NCBI RefSeq assembly: GCF_000165425.1
Contig: NW_001798962.1
Coordinates: 239,663-303,662, forward strand
DNA from: Paramecium tetraurelia
Lineage: Eukaryota > Ciliophora > Oligohymenophorea > Peniculida > Parameciidae
Reading direction: 5' to 3'
DNA length: 64,000 bases
Of the stretch, positions 11,910 through 23,743 are shown one piece after another; the stretch's first letter is position 1; each line of letters begins with the position of its first letter. Under the pieces are notes generated by a model that was given only the letters and a program-made list of their open reading frames with translations, had not been told where the DNA came from and did no database searches. The position numbers and the translations under genes were made by a program.

Positions 11910-12892
11910 TCAATACTTTTATTTTTAAAGCAAGTTCATTTTTCTCTCAAATTCTTCTTTCAATTAATACTTCTTTTTTTCCACCATAACTCTTGTTTCT
12001 CTTTCTTACTACTACAGCAACTGCTTCTCCCTCCTAATAAACATTAATGATTAACTATTTTACATCATTTAATCTAATTTGTTCATTTTATATTCTGTCA
12101 TCGATTTCTTCATATTCAAATTTTATTCAAATCTTCCCTTTGCATAATCAGCATTAGTTAATCCATTTTCTAAAGAAGCTTTTTGAGAAAATAATTTATT
12201 ATTTAATTTTCTTTAATTTTCTATTTGGATTTGTTATGACAAGGAATCCTTTTAGTCCAATTTATTCAAAGTCTTATAAATTCTTTCATTTAATAGATCT
12301 TAGGCTTTTTTATAATTGGAATCATTTAGCTCTTGCTTAATCTAAAAATTCATTGATTTTTCTAATTGTTTTAAATTCTTTTCACTTTTTATTTACGATA
12401 AATATTAGTCTTTACGTATTTATTAATAGTTAAAGTGATCTACCTTGTCTTACTGAATTTAATTGGCCTTTGCAATTGCTTGATCTACAGAGTCTCTTAA
12501 GTGCAGATTTCTTATGTTAGCTTTATCTTCTCTATTAAGTTTAGCCGCTTGTAATATTTAATTATGTATGGATTCTTAATTCTTCAATTTTTGTTCAAGA
12601 CTCTGAATAATAATTAATCATTTACTTGATTCTTCATCATTTATGATTCATCATATTTTTCTCTGATTGTCGACAATTCTAATTACTTTAATCTAGCTTG
12701 GAAGTCACGCTCTTGTTTCTTTTCCTACCTTTATCCAAGTATGAGTGATTCTTTCTGTTTCATTCTAAATTCTTTCTCTTTGTTTTTTTCAGCTACATCA
12801 TTTTGCATCTCGAGGTACTTTATAAATTATGAGAGTTCTTTGTCTTGTTTTATTAGTTGTCTTGAATAGTTTTATTCCTCTATTTTTAACAT
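11910..12892 (-). CDS. Coiled-coil protein, 319 aa, function unknown
   Basis: One 23-nt intron (12603-12625, ending CAG) is removed from an otherwise open frame. The product is almost entirely charged heptad-like helix, from MLKIEEQNYSRQLIKQDKEL to a C-terminal basic-acidic stretch (QQQERETRV ... KEEFERKMNLL). Composition resembles axonemal or basal-body coiled-coil proteins, but that is only an impression; no named family was recognised. It ends 47 nt from the convergent HTH gene and starts 29 nt downstream of the glutaredoxin stop on the same strand. Confidence 0.75.
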
Positions 12893-12921
12893 TCAATATA
12901 TATTATATATATTATTAATAA

Positions 12922-13478
12922 TCATATTTTATTGAATAATTCTTTTAATGTACCCTCCTTGTGCATTTCCATCATGATATCACATCCACCAATTAACTCT
13001 TGTTTGACATACTTTTATAATAATAATAAAGTAATACTAATTGTGGGAAGGTGGGCCAGTTTGAATATTTCTTGATTTCTTCTCTCATCAAAGGATCTGA
13101 AAGAATATCAACGGAGTGATAATTTTAGACTTTGTAAAATTACAGAACCTAAACAGCATAATTTGAATATCCACACATTGGTTGAGCAGGTGTTCCCTTC
13201 ATAAATAACACCACTTGATTAGACTTTATGATCTTTCAATGATATATATATGAATTTACATTATCGATTTCCTTATGTTTCTATTGAATCTATTCTTGTG
13301 TGAATTATGGTTAGGCCTTTTGTTATGGTTAGAAATCTGGATGAGAATGATCATGATTATGATTATGATCATGATCGTGAGAATGATTGTGATTATGCTA
13401 AGAAAATGGAGCAATCATTCTTGTTGTCAAATACAATTAAGGCATTTTCAATATCTGCTTTGATAATCTTTTGATCAT
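12922..13478 (-). CDS. Monothiol glutaredoxin (Grx5-type) with His-comb insert
   Basis: Predicted 167 aa after removing two introns (13233-13259 and 13012-13037, both ending AAG). Residues 1-22 are basic and amphipathic (MIKRLSKQILK...), a likely mitochondrial presequence. Residues 28-46 are a perfect alternation His-X-His-X with ten histidines. From about residue 74 comes a monothiol glutaredoxin domain: VVLFMKGTPAQPMCGYS (Lys85, catalytic Cys93; CGYS instead of the usual CGFS), NWPTFPQLY, and GGCDIMMEMHKEGTLKELF. Such proteins bind [2Fe-2S] with glutathione and deliver clusters in mitochondria. The His tract could bind metal; that is inference. Confidence 0.9.
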
Positions 13479-14290
13479 TAATAAATTAAATATTCTTGAT
13501 ATTTTACTAATACGTAAATATCACTTTGAATTTTTATAATTATTTTTTAATAAAAACTATATGATTTAGGATGAATTAGTTAATTTTTAGATGGGAGATC
13601 AAGTCTAACGACTAAATAAGTTAATAAAACTATATGTATTAAGCTTTTGTCATTCAAACTAATTATTTATATTATTAAATTCTAGATTTCTATACAATAT
13701 ATTTAAATGATTACTAGATATTATATTGAGAGATCTTGCTATTTAAATAGGCTTTCTCCTTGGGATATCGCTTTTTACTTCTATTTTTTTTCTTCAATTA
13801 ATTAATTCATAACAGTTTAAATTTCTACTCTTAATATAAGCATTTTAATTTACTCTAAATTCTTTTATTCCTTAATGTTTTAGGAATCAGCATCATCCAA
13901 TAAGGAGTCAAATAATTGGTTGATAGCCTGTATCTTAGGACAAGGAACAGAACAGGATCGAATATGAAAAAATTTATGAGTAGTCTTGGTTTTATGTTTC
14001 TCCTTAATCATTTCTGCAGCAGCAATACATTATTGAATAAGTTAATAAGTAGGATTATTACAAATATGCAGAGACTAATGAGTGTTGATAAAACTTTGGG
14101 TATGTCTCCCTTACTTTCTGATCAATTTAATAGGAGATGGCAATATATCCTTCGTAACTATCATATGCTATGATTTGCAAACTGATTTGTACTAGCCATT
14201 TAGATTTTTGACTTATAATTCAGGGTTTACTGAATGTCTTTTTTTAATTTGCATAAGTTAATGTTATATTATTTTCTAATAAATTTATTT
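13479..14290. other. Unresolved plus-strand exons or relic
   Basis: No complete gene model. On the plus strand, 13880-14240 can be spliced into a coherent frame: GISIIQQGVKQL, then DKEQNRIEYEKIYEQSWFYV, QQQYIIEQ, RLMSVDKTLGDGN, then ISFVTIICYDLQTD and FRFLTYNSG, using candidate introns 13919-13938 (GTTG...TTAG), about 14039-14069 (GTTA...GCAG) and about 14105-14138 (GTAT...ATAG). No start or stop is secure, and no family is recognised. The first 350 bases are AT-rich with no supported feature. Confidence 0.35.
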
Positions 14291-16296
14291 TCAAGATCTT
14301 TTGCCTCCGATTCCTTCCCAAAATGCCTGCATGTTCAATTTCCATTCTCCACTGACATCGAATTCCCTCATCAAATAATATTGCTCTTGTAATGTTAAAT
14401 TGAACCCTAGCTCTTGCAAACCAGCAGCAAGTTCCTCAAACTCAATCTGACCCTTCAATTGCTTATCTAATTTCCTAAGAGAATATTAATCGAAACACCA
14501 ATTACTTCATTAGATCCAATAGGAAAGAGTCAAAATTAGGATAATTGTCTGCAAACAACCTCAACTTGGCAATTATTTGTTTAATATCTGCCTCTTTGAA
14601 GACATCAGACTTCTGTTTCATGTAATTTACAGTAAACTCATCAGCCCTCATCAATTAAAACTTATAAACATTGAATTGCACAATAGCTCCCAATTGGAAA
14701 TCCTTTATTAATCTCAATAAAATAGTACTTTCTCAGTGTAATAATCATTAGTCAATGGGTTTTTCTACCTAGATCGTTCTTAGAACTTGCCTCCCTTGAA
14801 TTATATCACATAATCAAAATACCCAAATTCCACTATTTCTTTCTGAAGTTTGATATACCTATACAGTATCATCTCCACAATAGAAGGAAATGATAAATCT
14901 TCTGGAATTCTCTTCTCTCACTTCACTAATTAATCTTGATTCAAATCTTAAAATAAATTAATCCTAGGTAAAATTCTTCCTCACATCCTTCTTAGGAGGT
15001 TTGGGCTACAAGGAATAAACTGAACCCAAAGAATCCTCCTCATATCCATATCCATTATAAGGAGGCACTGGCTGATAGAACTTCTTGCCTCTTTCTTGTT
15101 TCAAGGTGGCTGGTCTATTTATAATATTTGAGAATATTACTTTTATTAGATTCCCAAGACTGTTAGGTAATATTCTTTAGTGAAATCATCACAGCCATAG
15201 ATAAAGCAATCTCTTCCATAGATCCTGACTTAGTTTCCACAAATAAGATCTTGGGGACTATAAAATTCCTCCTTTTTGAGTGTCATTCCTGGATAATGAG
15301 TTAGGATTGGTTATTTTGGGATCTTTTACCTTCTCAACATAAGGGGATATGGGTCTTTTCCTGAATTCTGCTTTCTAACTTCCTTAACTTCACATGTGTC
15401 ATCTGCCAAGTAATAATTGAGTGTGTAATAATTTAATTAGCCTTCAATGGAAGCATCATCCCAAATAATATCAAAAGACAACACCTTTCTGTCATTGCTG
15501 AGGTATTTATTCAATCCTCCATTGGGATGTCCTCCTCCCAATTTAACTTCGAAGTACTCTTTATACTCTTTGGTGTCTGGGGGATTGATTTTCAAGTCTT
15601 TTGTTTCCTTTTGGGCTTTAAAATTATCTCTTGGCAATTGCTCAGGCAAAGACAAGGGCTTGCCCATATACTCATAGAACTCTCGAGTGTATGTGTCACA
15701 GTCACAAATTCGATACACCTAATTGAAGTTGAAATCATACTCTATCATAGAAATTGATGTTCGAGCATAATTGGAGATCGTCCCATGTATAAAAGTCTTA
15801 TTTCCCTAGTTTCTTTGGTATCTTCTATCTCTTGATGAAGAGTCCTTGAGGGATGCCTGAATTTTATACTCGAGGCTACAGTTATTTAATTTATTACTTC
15901 GGTAACATGGATTGTTCCATCAGAAAGGTAATAATAGATGATGACTTGTCTAATTCTATAGTTTTCGTTGGGATTTTCAACTACTGATTCTTGGAAGTAT
16001 GAATAAAATCGTAAAACAGCTCGATCATATTTCAACCAAGGTGGTTGAATTCGTGGGATATAGTCATTTTCAGGTGGTTATCTACTGCCGTAAGTGAGAT
16101 TCGGAGGTGTTCCCATTTTCATTGAGTCCAATAAATTTGGATCAAACTCTTCATGAATGAAGTTTGTTTTTTCTTGCACAGTTCCATTGATATTCGAAAA
16201 TTATTAGGTTTTGTGATGACTCTCTTTGTAAGGGTCTGAAAATACGTGTCCAGGAAGAAATGGCACTTGCTTAGGAAACTATGCATTCAAAGACAT
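14291..16296 (-). CDS. Axonemal DM10-domain protein, EFHC1/Rib72-like
   Basis: Predicted 616 aa after six introns: 15876-15897, 15719-15740, 15115-15140, 14795-14822, 14703-14728, 14475-14505. Three DM10 domains are visible: VLRFYSYFQESV...NYRIRQV...NSGIPQG...YRICDCDTYTREF; then VLSFDIIWDDAS...YLADDTCEVKEV...IYGCDDFTKEYY; then FILRFESRLIS...FYCGDDTVQVY...RNSGIWGGKF. The C-terminus holds a degenerate EF-hand (REFDVSGEWKLN). Order, length (about 600-640 aa) and N-terminal LPGHVFSDP match EFHC1/EFHC2 and the Rib72 proteins, which are microtubule inner proteins of ciliary doublets. Start is the first ATG, MSLNAQFP. Confidence 0.93.
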
Positions 16297-16588
16297 TTTA
16301 TATTAATATTAATAATCAATATAAAACTGGTTAGATTAAACAAATAAAAATTAACTTTTATTTCACTCTAATTTAAGAAGTATAATAACATTCCATTTCC
16401 CATAATTCTAATCTTTTTATTGAAATATCAAAATTTAATGTAATAAAAAATTGTGTTTGATACCAACAGTTTGTCTCAGATGTAAATGTTGATCCTTATT
16501 GAGATGTCCAGTAGAGTAGAGGGAAAGCTACATACTATTAGGCTAGAAATTATAAGAGGCAAAGGACTTCGAGGATAAATTGCACCAT

Positions 16589-17436
16589 ATGAATGATGAG
16601 GATCATGAATGGGATAAACTGCAAATACAATTGGATTGCACACCTCATAACATTAAGAATAGCAAATACATCATTGGTACAATTTTGAAAAATCAATTTA
16701 GTCAGACATGCTTTGGCTTGGCATAATTACTTTAAGAGAGCCACAGAATTTAGGGATAGGAATATTTATAGTTACGAATTGATGGATCCTCCACTTCATT
16801 ACTTAGGCAAAAAATAGTGCGAGAAGATGAGACCAGAAATCAATCAGATTGAATTTGATAGGGTTTATATTTCACCTCTATTAAGGTATTCATCTAATCT
16901 TATTTCAATTCAGAACCATTCAAACAGCCTAGTTATTGTTCTAAGATCACCCTCAAAAGGATTAAATAAAGTTCATCTTGTGTCCTCATATAAGCGAGAA
17001 AATCAGCAGTTAATATTCGATATATAAATGGGGGAATCTGACCAATATCCTATAAGACGTATAATCTGAATCATTTAATTAGAATAATAGTCCTATCAAA
17101 TTCGACATAAGTGAATTACCATTTGAAAAAGAATTTTGGTAATTTGTTTTAATTGGAAAGTAAGAAAAAATTTAAGGTTTAAAACCATGCAAAGAAGATT
17201 AAGAACAATTTTTAGTTAATAAATTTGTCAAAAAAGGTTAAAATATAACTTTGGAAAAAACAAAACATGCAGAGAAAAGAGTAAAGGTATTTTTAGAGAA
17301 ATTCAAAAACAATTAGACAAATTCCAAAATTGGAATAGTCTCTCATTCATAAATAATTAAATTGATTTTATCTTAAACAAATAAAATTGTAGAAACTAAA
17401 ATAAGAAATGGAACAGTAATAGGGATCGATATTTGA
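16589..17436 (+). CDS. Histidine-phosphatase (phosphoglycerate-mutase fold) protein
   Basis: Predicted 264 aa, two introns (16677-16701 and 16886-16913). The first intron is confirmed by what it joins: KYII|VRHALAWHN, giving the RHA/RHG motif whose His is phosphorylated in this superfamily. Further landmarks are MDPPLHYLGKKQ, FDRVYISPLLR|TIQTAQL and the second catalytic His region KIGIVSHSQIIK. This branch-2-like pattern (DPPLTxLG) occurs in phosphatases of unknown substrate. The frame is open and looks coding for about 30 codons upstream of the chosen ATG, so a short upstream exon may be missing. Confidence 0.8.
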
Positions 17437-17961
17437 TCTATTTAAATTCTTTTAAAGAAAATAATTACAATTTTATTGTCTAATTCATTATGCTAAAATT
17501 ACAAGAAATTGAATTGATATATCTGCTAACAATGGAATTAATTTCATATCCTGAGAAATAAAAGTTTTCTTATTCAAACTTAAAATTTAAGAAAATTCTA
17601 AAAACAAGTAAGGTTAACTAAATTGCCACCTTGTTTTTAATTTGAGAAAACCCACCTTCTTCTTTCTAATCCAAATTTCTGACTACTATGAATTTACACA
17701 TCCTTTCTGAAATTACATTTACTTCAGATAACTTTCGTGTTTACATTCCATCATATACATCTTCTATAATTACTATATTAAATAAGATCATTCTTATTAT
17801 GCATAGTGTAAAGTTTATTAATTATATAAATTTTAAACTATTGAACTAAATGGTCATTAAAATCAATAAATTATATAATCATATAAGATACATTTAATTT
17901 TAAAAGAAGCCTTTATTACTATTTTACTTAATTGCTTTTGAAAAAATACAAATAATTAACA
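17437..17961. other. Convergent 3' intergenic region
   Basis: AT-rich sequence between the 3' ends of the histidine-phosphatase gene (plus) and the kinase gene (minus). Nothing coding supported. Confidence 0.6.
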
Positions 17962-19238
17962 TCACTTAGAAATATCAATGATAGTTTCTTAAGAGTTTGC
18001 TCGATAACGGATAAGAGGAAGAGAAATTCTAACTTTTTATTCATCATAGACACTTTTTTTTCTGATTTCGAAATCATTTTTCCTTTTGCTATTTTTGATA
18101 TATGGGTTTTCCTATTTTTTAAGCAATCTTCGAAATTGTGTGAATCCATTTCCTCCTATCCATTTATGAGCTAATATCTCTTGGATTGATATTCTTTGAT
18201 TATTTTTGGGTACAAATATTCGATTAATAAGATCCTTAGCTTCCTCTGAGACACTTAGTTCATGTTAGAAATTGCATAGAAGAATGTTGCTGACTTTTTC
18301 TTCATTCGTTCTTCCTTTAAAAGGTAATTTACCATATAGCAGACTATACATAATGACACCTATTCCCCATACATCTACACAAGGACTAACAAACTTGAGT
18401 TTCCCATTAAGGACTTCAGGAGGCATGTATGGCAGAGTTCCGACATTCATAGTTTCAGTTTCCCTCTAAGTACCAGCCACTCCTGCCAATCCAAAATCTA
18501 TTAATTTGACCTTAATTAAAAATGATTAATACCCAAGTATTGCCTTAATTAACTAACATGATATTTTCTAATTTTAAATCCCTGTGAACAAATGTCTTAG
18601 AATGACAGAAGAGCAAGGCCTCTACAATCTACTTGATGTAGATCTTGGCTTCCTATTCAGATACTGTTCCTTTGTCTAATAACATAAAGAGGACACATAC
18701 TTCGAATTAGTTGTAGCAAGGATCCACCATCCAAGTATTCCATAATGATAATGCACTCCTTGGTCTTGGAAAAATAGAGAGTTTGAAAGACCTTAACAAT
18801 ATTACGATGTTGTAATTCTTTCAAGATTTTGGATTCCCTTTTTATAATTGAGTCCTCTTCTTCGATATCCCTCGTTATTTTTACAGCCACAAAGGATCCA
18901 ATGAACTTATGTCTCGCCAATAAGACAGTTCCTTGGCCTCCCTTACCAATTTCTGAAACAATCTCGTACTCCTAGAATATGATGCTTGCATCCAAGTCCT
19001 AACCGAAGAGAGTGATATATAATTTATTTCCATCTAGAACAAATTGTAAATCTTGCTCTATCAATTCATGACCATTTTAATTAAAGATTCTGACTCGCTT
19101 AGGAATGACACTCCAGCCTTATATAATTTGGTTGCGAACATCATTAAAAGTAGTTTTAAAAGTGAGAGTCAATTTAAATGGAGGGAGGTTTGGAGAGTAG
19201 ACATTGACAATTCTGCTTTTATCAAATTAAGTCTTCAT
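17962..19238 (-). CDS. Ser/Thr protein kinase with N-terminal doublecortin/ubiquitin-like segment
   Basis: Predicted 409 aa, two introns (18676-18700, 18511-18532). The kinase domain is complete: IGKGGQGTVLLARH (Gly loop), VAVKI (ATP Lys), RESKIL (Glu of helix C), HRDLKLEN (catalytic loop), IDFGLAG (Mg binding), YMPPEV, DVWGIGVIMY and LAHKWI. Residues 1-85 (IVNVYSPNLPPFK ... RVRIFNQNGHEL ... FVLDGNKLYI) have a beta-grasp look with the G..L..LxDG..YI pattern of doublecortin domains, as in DCLK-type kinases that sit on microtubules; that part is tentative. All catalytic residues are present, so it should be active. Confidence 0.88.
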
Positions 19239-19373
19239 TTTAATTTATCAATTTTTGTTGATGGGTCATCAACCTTTAAAAATACTTAATAAGAAAATAT
19301 CAAAATCTAAGAATTACAGTAGACCTCTTGAAGAAATTACTCAAACATTGTGATTTCATTTATAATGATCAAA

Positions 19374-21495
19374 TCATAATTTCAAACCAACAGAATGCAA
19401 TATTTCCTTAATTTCCTACGATTGTTCTGGAGGCATAGATTTCAATATTGAAACCAAAGTATTATTCTTGATTTTCATTTAAAACTTCAATGCTTCCTAA
19501 GAGAATATAATAAATCTCATACTCTCAAAATGGTTAGAGTGTTGCCCCTTTAAAATTCCAGATTGGAGAATTGTATTGACTTCTCGTAAAACTATTGTTG
19601 TAATTGGGAATGTTATTCATTCATTTTCTCTATAGTTGCTTTGTGACTCTTCAGAACCGAATACAAATCGTCGTCTCTCTGCTTTTACTCCTTGACCAAC
19701 TTGTCTCCCTCCTCCTTGCTCAATCTAGTCGATAACTCATTTTTCATTTGTTCAATCTGGAATTCATTATCCTAATTCTTCTTCTACAGAGTCTCATTTA
19801 GATGCTTGGTTTTTTACAATTCATCTTCTAATTACCTGCACTTCTCCTTAGCCTTGTCGTATTTTTATTGCAATTTCTCCAACACTCTGAATGAACTCTG
19901 ATCCGTAGAAGCTCGTGAATTACTACTTATGCTGTCCCTTGAAGCTATTTCCAATCTCTCTTTGAACAATTGGATTAGGGAAATGAGTTCCTTCTCAAAC
20001 TTATCCTGCTCCTATTTCTAAATGGTTTAGTCCAATGCCTTCTCTAAGTTCTGCACTTTAACTAAGATGTTGATTTGTTCCTTCTTCTTCTCATTCAACT
20101 CATAACTGATTCTTCTGTTATCCTCCTGAATCTTCTCTAATTGTTCCTTATACTTCTTGTTTTTGTCCTTTGATTTACTCAACTTGAGCTTCAATTCTTA
20201 GGATTGATTCTAACATAGTTCTTCTGCCAACTCCTTCAATCTGGTGATCTTCTCAGTTTCTCTCTTTTGACTCTCCAATTCAAACATCAATCCTTAATTC
20301 ATGTCTTCTAATTCAAATTTCTTTGATTCCACTTCAGCCAATCTATTCTGCAATTCTTAATAGTTCTCCACTGTTTGCATAAGTTGCGCCTATTATTATA
20401 AGATGTCTAAATTACTTTCGACTTGTTTAGTTCAAACATGTAATGACTATTAAGTGATTCAAACCACTTATCGCACTCCTAAAATATGATGTTAGTGATC
20501 TATTCGTTGATCATATGCTTGTTTGGTCCCTAGGCATCTTTTAGATACCCATCCAAGATTTCCTCGAACGAAGCCCACTTTTATTTGATAAAGATATCCT
20601 TCTATTAAATTACCTCCTCCACATTTTGGCATTCAGTTATAAATAGATTCAAATATGACTGCAATAGGGCATTGCAATATTTCTCACTTTCCGTACTATT
20701 GTCCTCCATTATTTTCTTCTGATTGTCCTTACAATATGACAAGAATTCAACGAAAGTCAATTTCATTTCTGAACAGGCTGAACTATCCAATAACTTAAGC
20801 AAAACATCCTGTTAAATATCCACCAAATTGTGAAACAATGTGGCCATATCCTAAATCCTTTGATCCGATTGGATTTTCACCACTTATTGATAGTACTTAT
20901 TCCTCACGTCCTCATATTATCTATAGCATTCTCTATTGAAGACCCCTACGAACAAATTGCCATTAATTTTTCTATTTGAATTCACATACTCACAAAAATC
21001 CAACATGAGATTCAGGAGTATGATGCCTGTCATTTTAAATCGGACAATCATTTTCGGCTTTCCACTCAATTTACAATGCTTTTTAGACATGTTGAAGTGT
21101 TTCAATAAACTCTAATATTGTTTGCTTACTTTAGGGGCCTACTTCTGTATTGATTAAATGGGCAATTGATCAAACAATTTCAATATTGAATCTTATTCAT
21201 TTTCTACAAAATGCATGTATTGGGAAACCACATATAAGAATAGTAAGATAGTTGTAATTTGCTTTTGACATTCCTCAATTGATACCACAAAAATCACAAA
21301 CTATTCGGTCTTCATAAAAGTTAACCCATTTAATTGAATATTGTGATTCGGATTTAATTGGGAATATAAATTTTGTGCACTGCTATTCGTCTTCGTGACT
21401 ATGGAATGTACAACTACTTCCTTGTTTAATTTGTTTAACTCCGTAATTATCAATTAAGGTATTTCAATAGTTGAACCAAAATTCAGAGAATTCAT
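19374..21495 (-). CDS. Long coiled-coil protein, 689 aa
   Basis: Two introns (20390-20415 and 19497-19522). Residues 1-350 are a mostly helical N-terminal region with several Cys (for example VFNRECYRQYEDV, SACSEMKLTFVEFL); residues about 350-640 are a long charged coiled coil (ELQNRLAEVESKKFELED, QLEKIQEDNRRISYELNEK, RQLEDELQKTKHLNETLQKK), ending in a short helical tail (PPEQSQEIKEILHSVGLKL). The N-terminal region might be a GBP-type helical domain but no GTPase motifs are present. Function unknown; architecture suggests a cytoskeletal tether. The frame upstream of the chosen ATG stays open into the unresolved tract at 21.5 kb. Confidence 0.8.
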
Positions 21496-22714
21496 TAAAA
21501 ATATATAAATTGTAATTATTAATAATGATTCATGCTTCTTCACTCCTATACAGCACCTGATCTAATCCATATAATACGCTCTTTTAAACTCATTATTTTA
21601 GTCTTTCTGCTTCCTCCTTGCTAATTAACCATATGAATGATTGCCAAAACCAAGGATATTCGAATTAAGTATCATAGATAAAGTATTAGCACCTTTAATT
21701 GAGTCAATAGTGCAAAGTATTAAATCTTAAATTCTAACTTTCTAGTTGAAAATGTCCTCATTCATTTTATCTTGTTTCTTTCATTTTTCGATAGTTTTTA
21801 GTTTATTTATTCTATAACACTCCAGTCCATTTACCTATGATATTTTATTAGTATCTTTCTGAAATTCTATAAATTCATGCAAGTCTAATAATATTAATCT
21901 TTATTTTCTTAATCAATCTTAACCAGTACTTTGAGATTGAATTAATATTTCATTTTATCTAGAATTTTTTCATAGTCTTCTCTTACTGTTTATAAATTTT
22001 CTAAATTTTAATGATTTAAATAGTTAATAAAATAATTAGACCTCCTTATCGAAAGTACAGCATCCCTCATGATACTGATAGAATTAATAAAATTTTGCTT
22101 ACTTTCCAATTTTATATAAAATTATTCTAACCTTATCATCCCATTACTATGATCCTACCCAATACACTCATATATAAATTGATGAACATACTCTTAGCTA
22201 TATTTACTTAAACAATATGATTAGCCCTGATAAAGGTAGCACCCCATCCCATAAGTATCCTACAATTCTAGGTTTCTTTACATTTTAAGAACTTTAGGAT
22301 GTCTTTACCCCGTTACTTTAAGTCAATTGAATAAAACTTTACTTTCAATTTCATCGTTTCTAAAGATATAACTTATAATTTGATGGTTCCAATATATTAA
22401 AAATCCTATTATCTTGTTTTGATTACAACAGGCAATACTTTTGTTGACCTAATATATGGAATTATTTCCTCTTTTGGATCTTCATGAATGGGTAGTTCTC
22501 TGTTCTGCTGGATCAAGACTTATTTTTATTAAAATACATTTAAATTGTTTAATAAAATTAAAGAGTTTTCGAATATAAAATATATTTGTATAAACTAGTT
22601 TACATTAGAATTTTATTAAGGTGATTTTCAAAATAAAATTTAACAAATTTGGCAACGAAAATAGACAGAGACCCTTAATTATATAATATGTCTAATGAAA
22701 ATATGAATTATTAA
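21496..22714 (-). CDS. Unresolved coding tract on the minus strand, no family
   Basis: Several minus-strand stretches read as good protein but could not be joined into one checked model: PIHEDPKEEIIPYIRSTKV with QQDFQYIGTIKLQ (about 22485-22350), LELQDTYGMGCYLYQGQSYC with YECIGQDHSNGMIRLEQFY (about 22280-22130), VREDYEKILDKMKYQF (about 22000-21950), and ILGFGNHSYGQL with NEFKRAYYMDQI (about 21660-21560). The last resembles an RCC1-type loop but one motif is not enough. Either an ordinary gene with introns I failed to place, or a decaying copy. 22520-22714 is AT-rich with no feature. Confidence 0.4.
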
Positions 22715-23696
22715 TCAAGTATGTCTGCCATTAATCCATTCTCCTTCTAAACTCTCTTTACCTTAATTTGATAAAACGCATCCTTTTCCATGAAATACTC
22801 CTTTCCTAAAAGTACCATAAAATACAAAATAAGAATCGAAGCAATCTATAAATTGCATTTAACCTATTCCATCAATTTCTCCGTTTACAAAGTTGCCGCT
22901 ATATGTTTCCCTATTTCTGGCAACATTGGAGAAATTCATAAAGTTCTTCAATAGCAATTTCTATGATTTCGATTCTCTGAACATGAGTTTACCCTTGCCC
23001 CAGAACACATCATCCTTCCATTGGCCAGTGTATATAATCTTTCCATCTTTGTCAAAGAGTGTTCCGATTCCTTGTTTTCTGCCCCTTTCATCTGTTTATC
23101 CCTCATACAAGGCTTCTTCGCCCATATAGATGATCTTTTTGGTGATGGTTGTTTTTTTATTAATGTCATAAGTAGTCTATTTATTATTGGTTTGAGATTG
23201 GAAACTCTGATCTCGTTTATTAGACGATTGAGTGTTTTTGCTGGCTTTGGTATTTCTCTCATGTTCTTCTAAGATCTTTTTACTGATTCGAATTCTCTCT
23301 TAGGAATTGTCATATTTGTTCAGGAAATAACTTTTGAAATTTCCAGTTCTTTTTGGTGTAACTGGACTATTAAATTCATCTTGGGAGGTGTTGGTATATT
23401 ATTTCTTGGTATGATTGCCGTTTTGATTCTATTTAGGAGGTAATGACTTTTGAATCTGGCTTATTCTGCTATCAATCATTTCAATTTTTTTGTTAATAGT
23501 CTCGATCATATCATCTGTGACTCTTGATTTATCGGGACTAGCAATTTGAGCTGGGATTTGCGATCTAATTTGAGGTTGAACTGATGTAGGTGGCTAATTG
23601 AAAAGTAAGTCTTACTCTGATGAGAGGTAAGCTCTGATAAATGGGGACAGTTTGTTAGACAATATAAACTTGAGGTTGTGGGTACACAATAAACAT
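22715..23696 (-). CDS. MORN-repeat protein
   Basis: Predicted 319 aa, one 22-nt intron (23594-23615). Residues 1-190 are Ser/Thr/Gln-rich and low complexity with one short helix (IETINKKIEMIDSRI). From about residue 195 MORN-type repeats appear: YEGQTDERGRKQGIGTLFD, YTGQWKDDVFWGKGKLMF, YSGNFVNGEIDGIGQMQF, FYGTFRKGVFHGKG and LEGEWINGR. MORN repeats bind membranes or act as scaffolds, in ciliates often at the cortex and basal bodies. No kinase or SET domain is attached. It ends 18 codons after the last repeat, a natural end. Confidence 0.88.
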
Positions 23697-23743
23697 AATA
23701 AAATATAATAAAATTTTATTTTATTTGATTATTCTCATTCATA

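Noticed and set aside
13275-13463. Plus-strand open frame of repeated Met-Ile
   Set aside because: It is the antisense shadow of the alternating-His codons of the glutaredoxin gene.
21495-22485. RCC1-repeat protein
   Set aside because: A single GFGNHSYGQL phrase is not enough; the other segments show no seven-blade propeller pattern.
22948-23262. Minus-strand 104-codon frame inside the MORN gene
   Set aside because: It is out of frame with the MORN repeats and ends early; the neighbouring frame carries the recognisable repeats.
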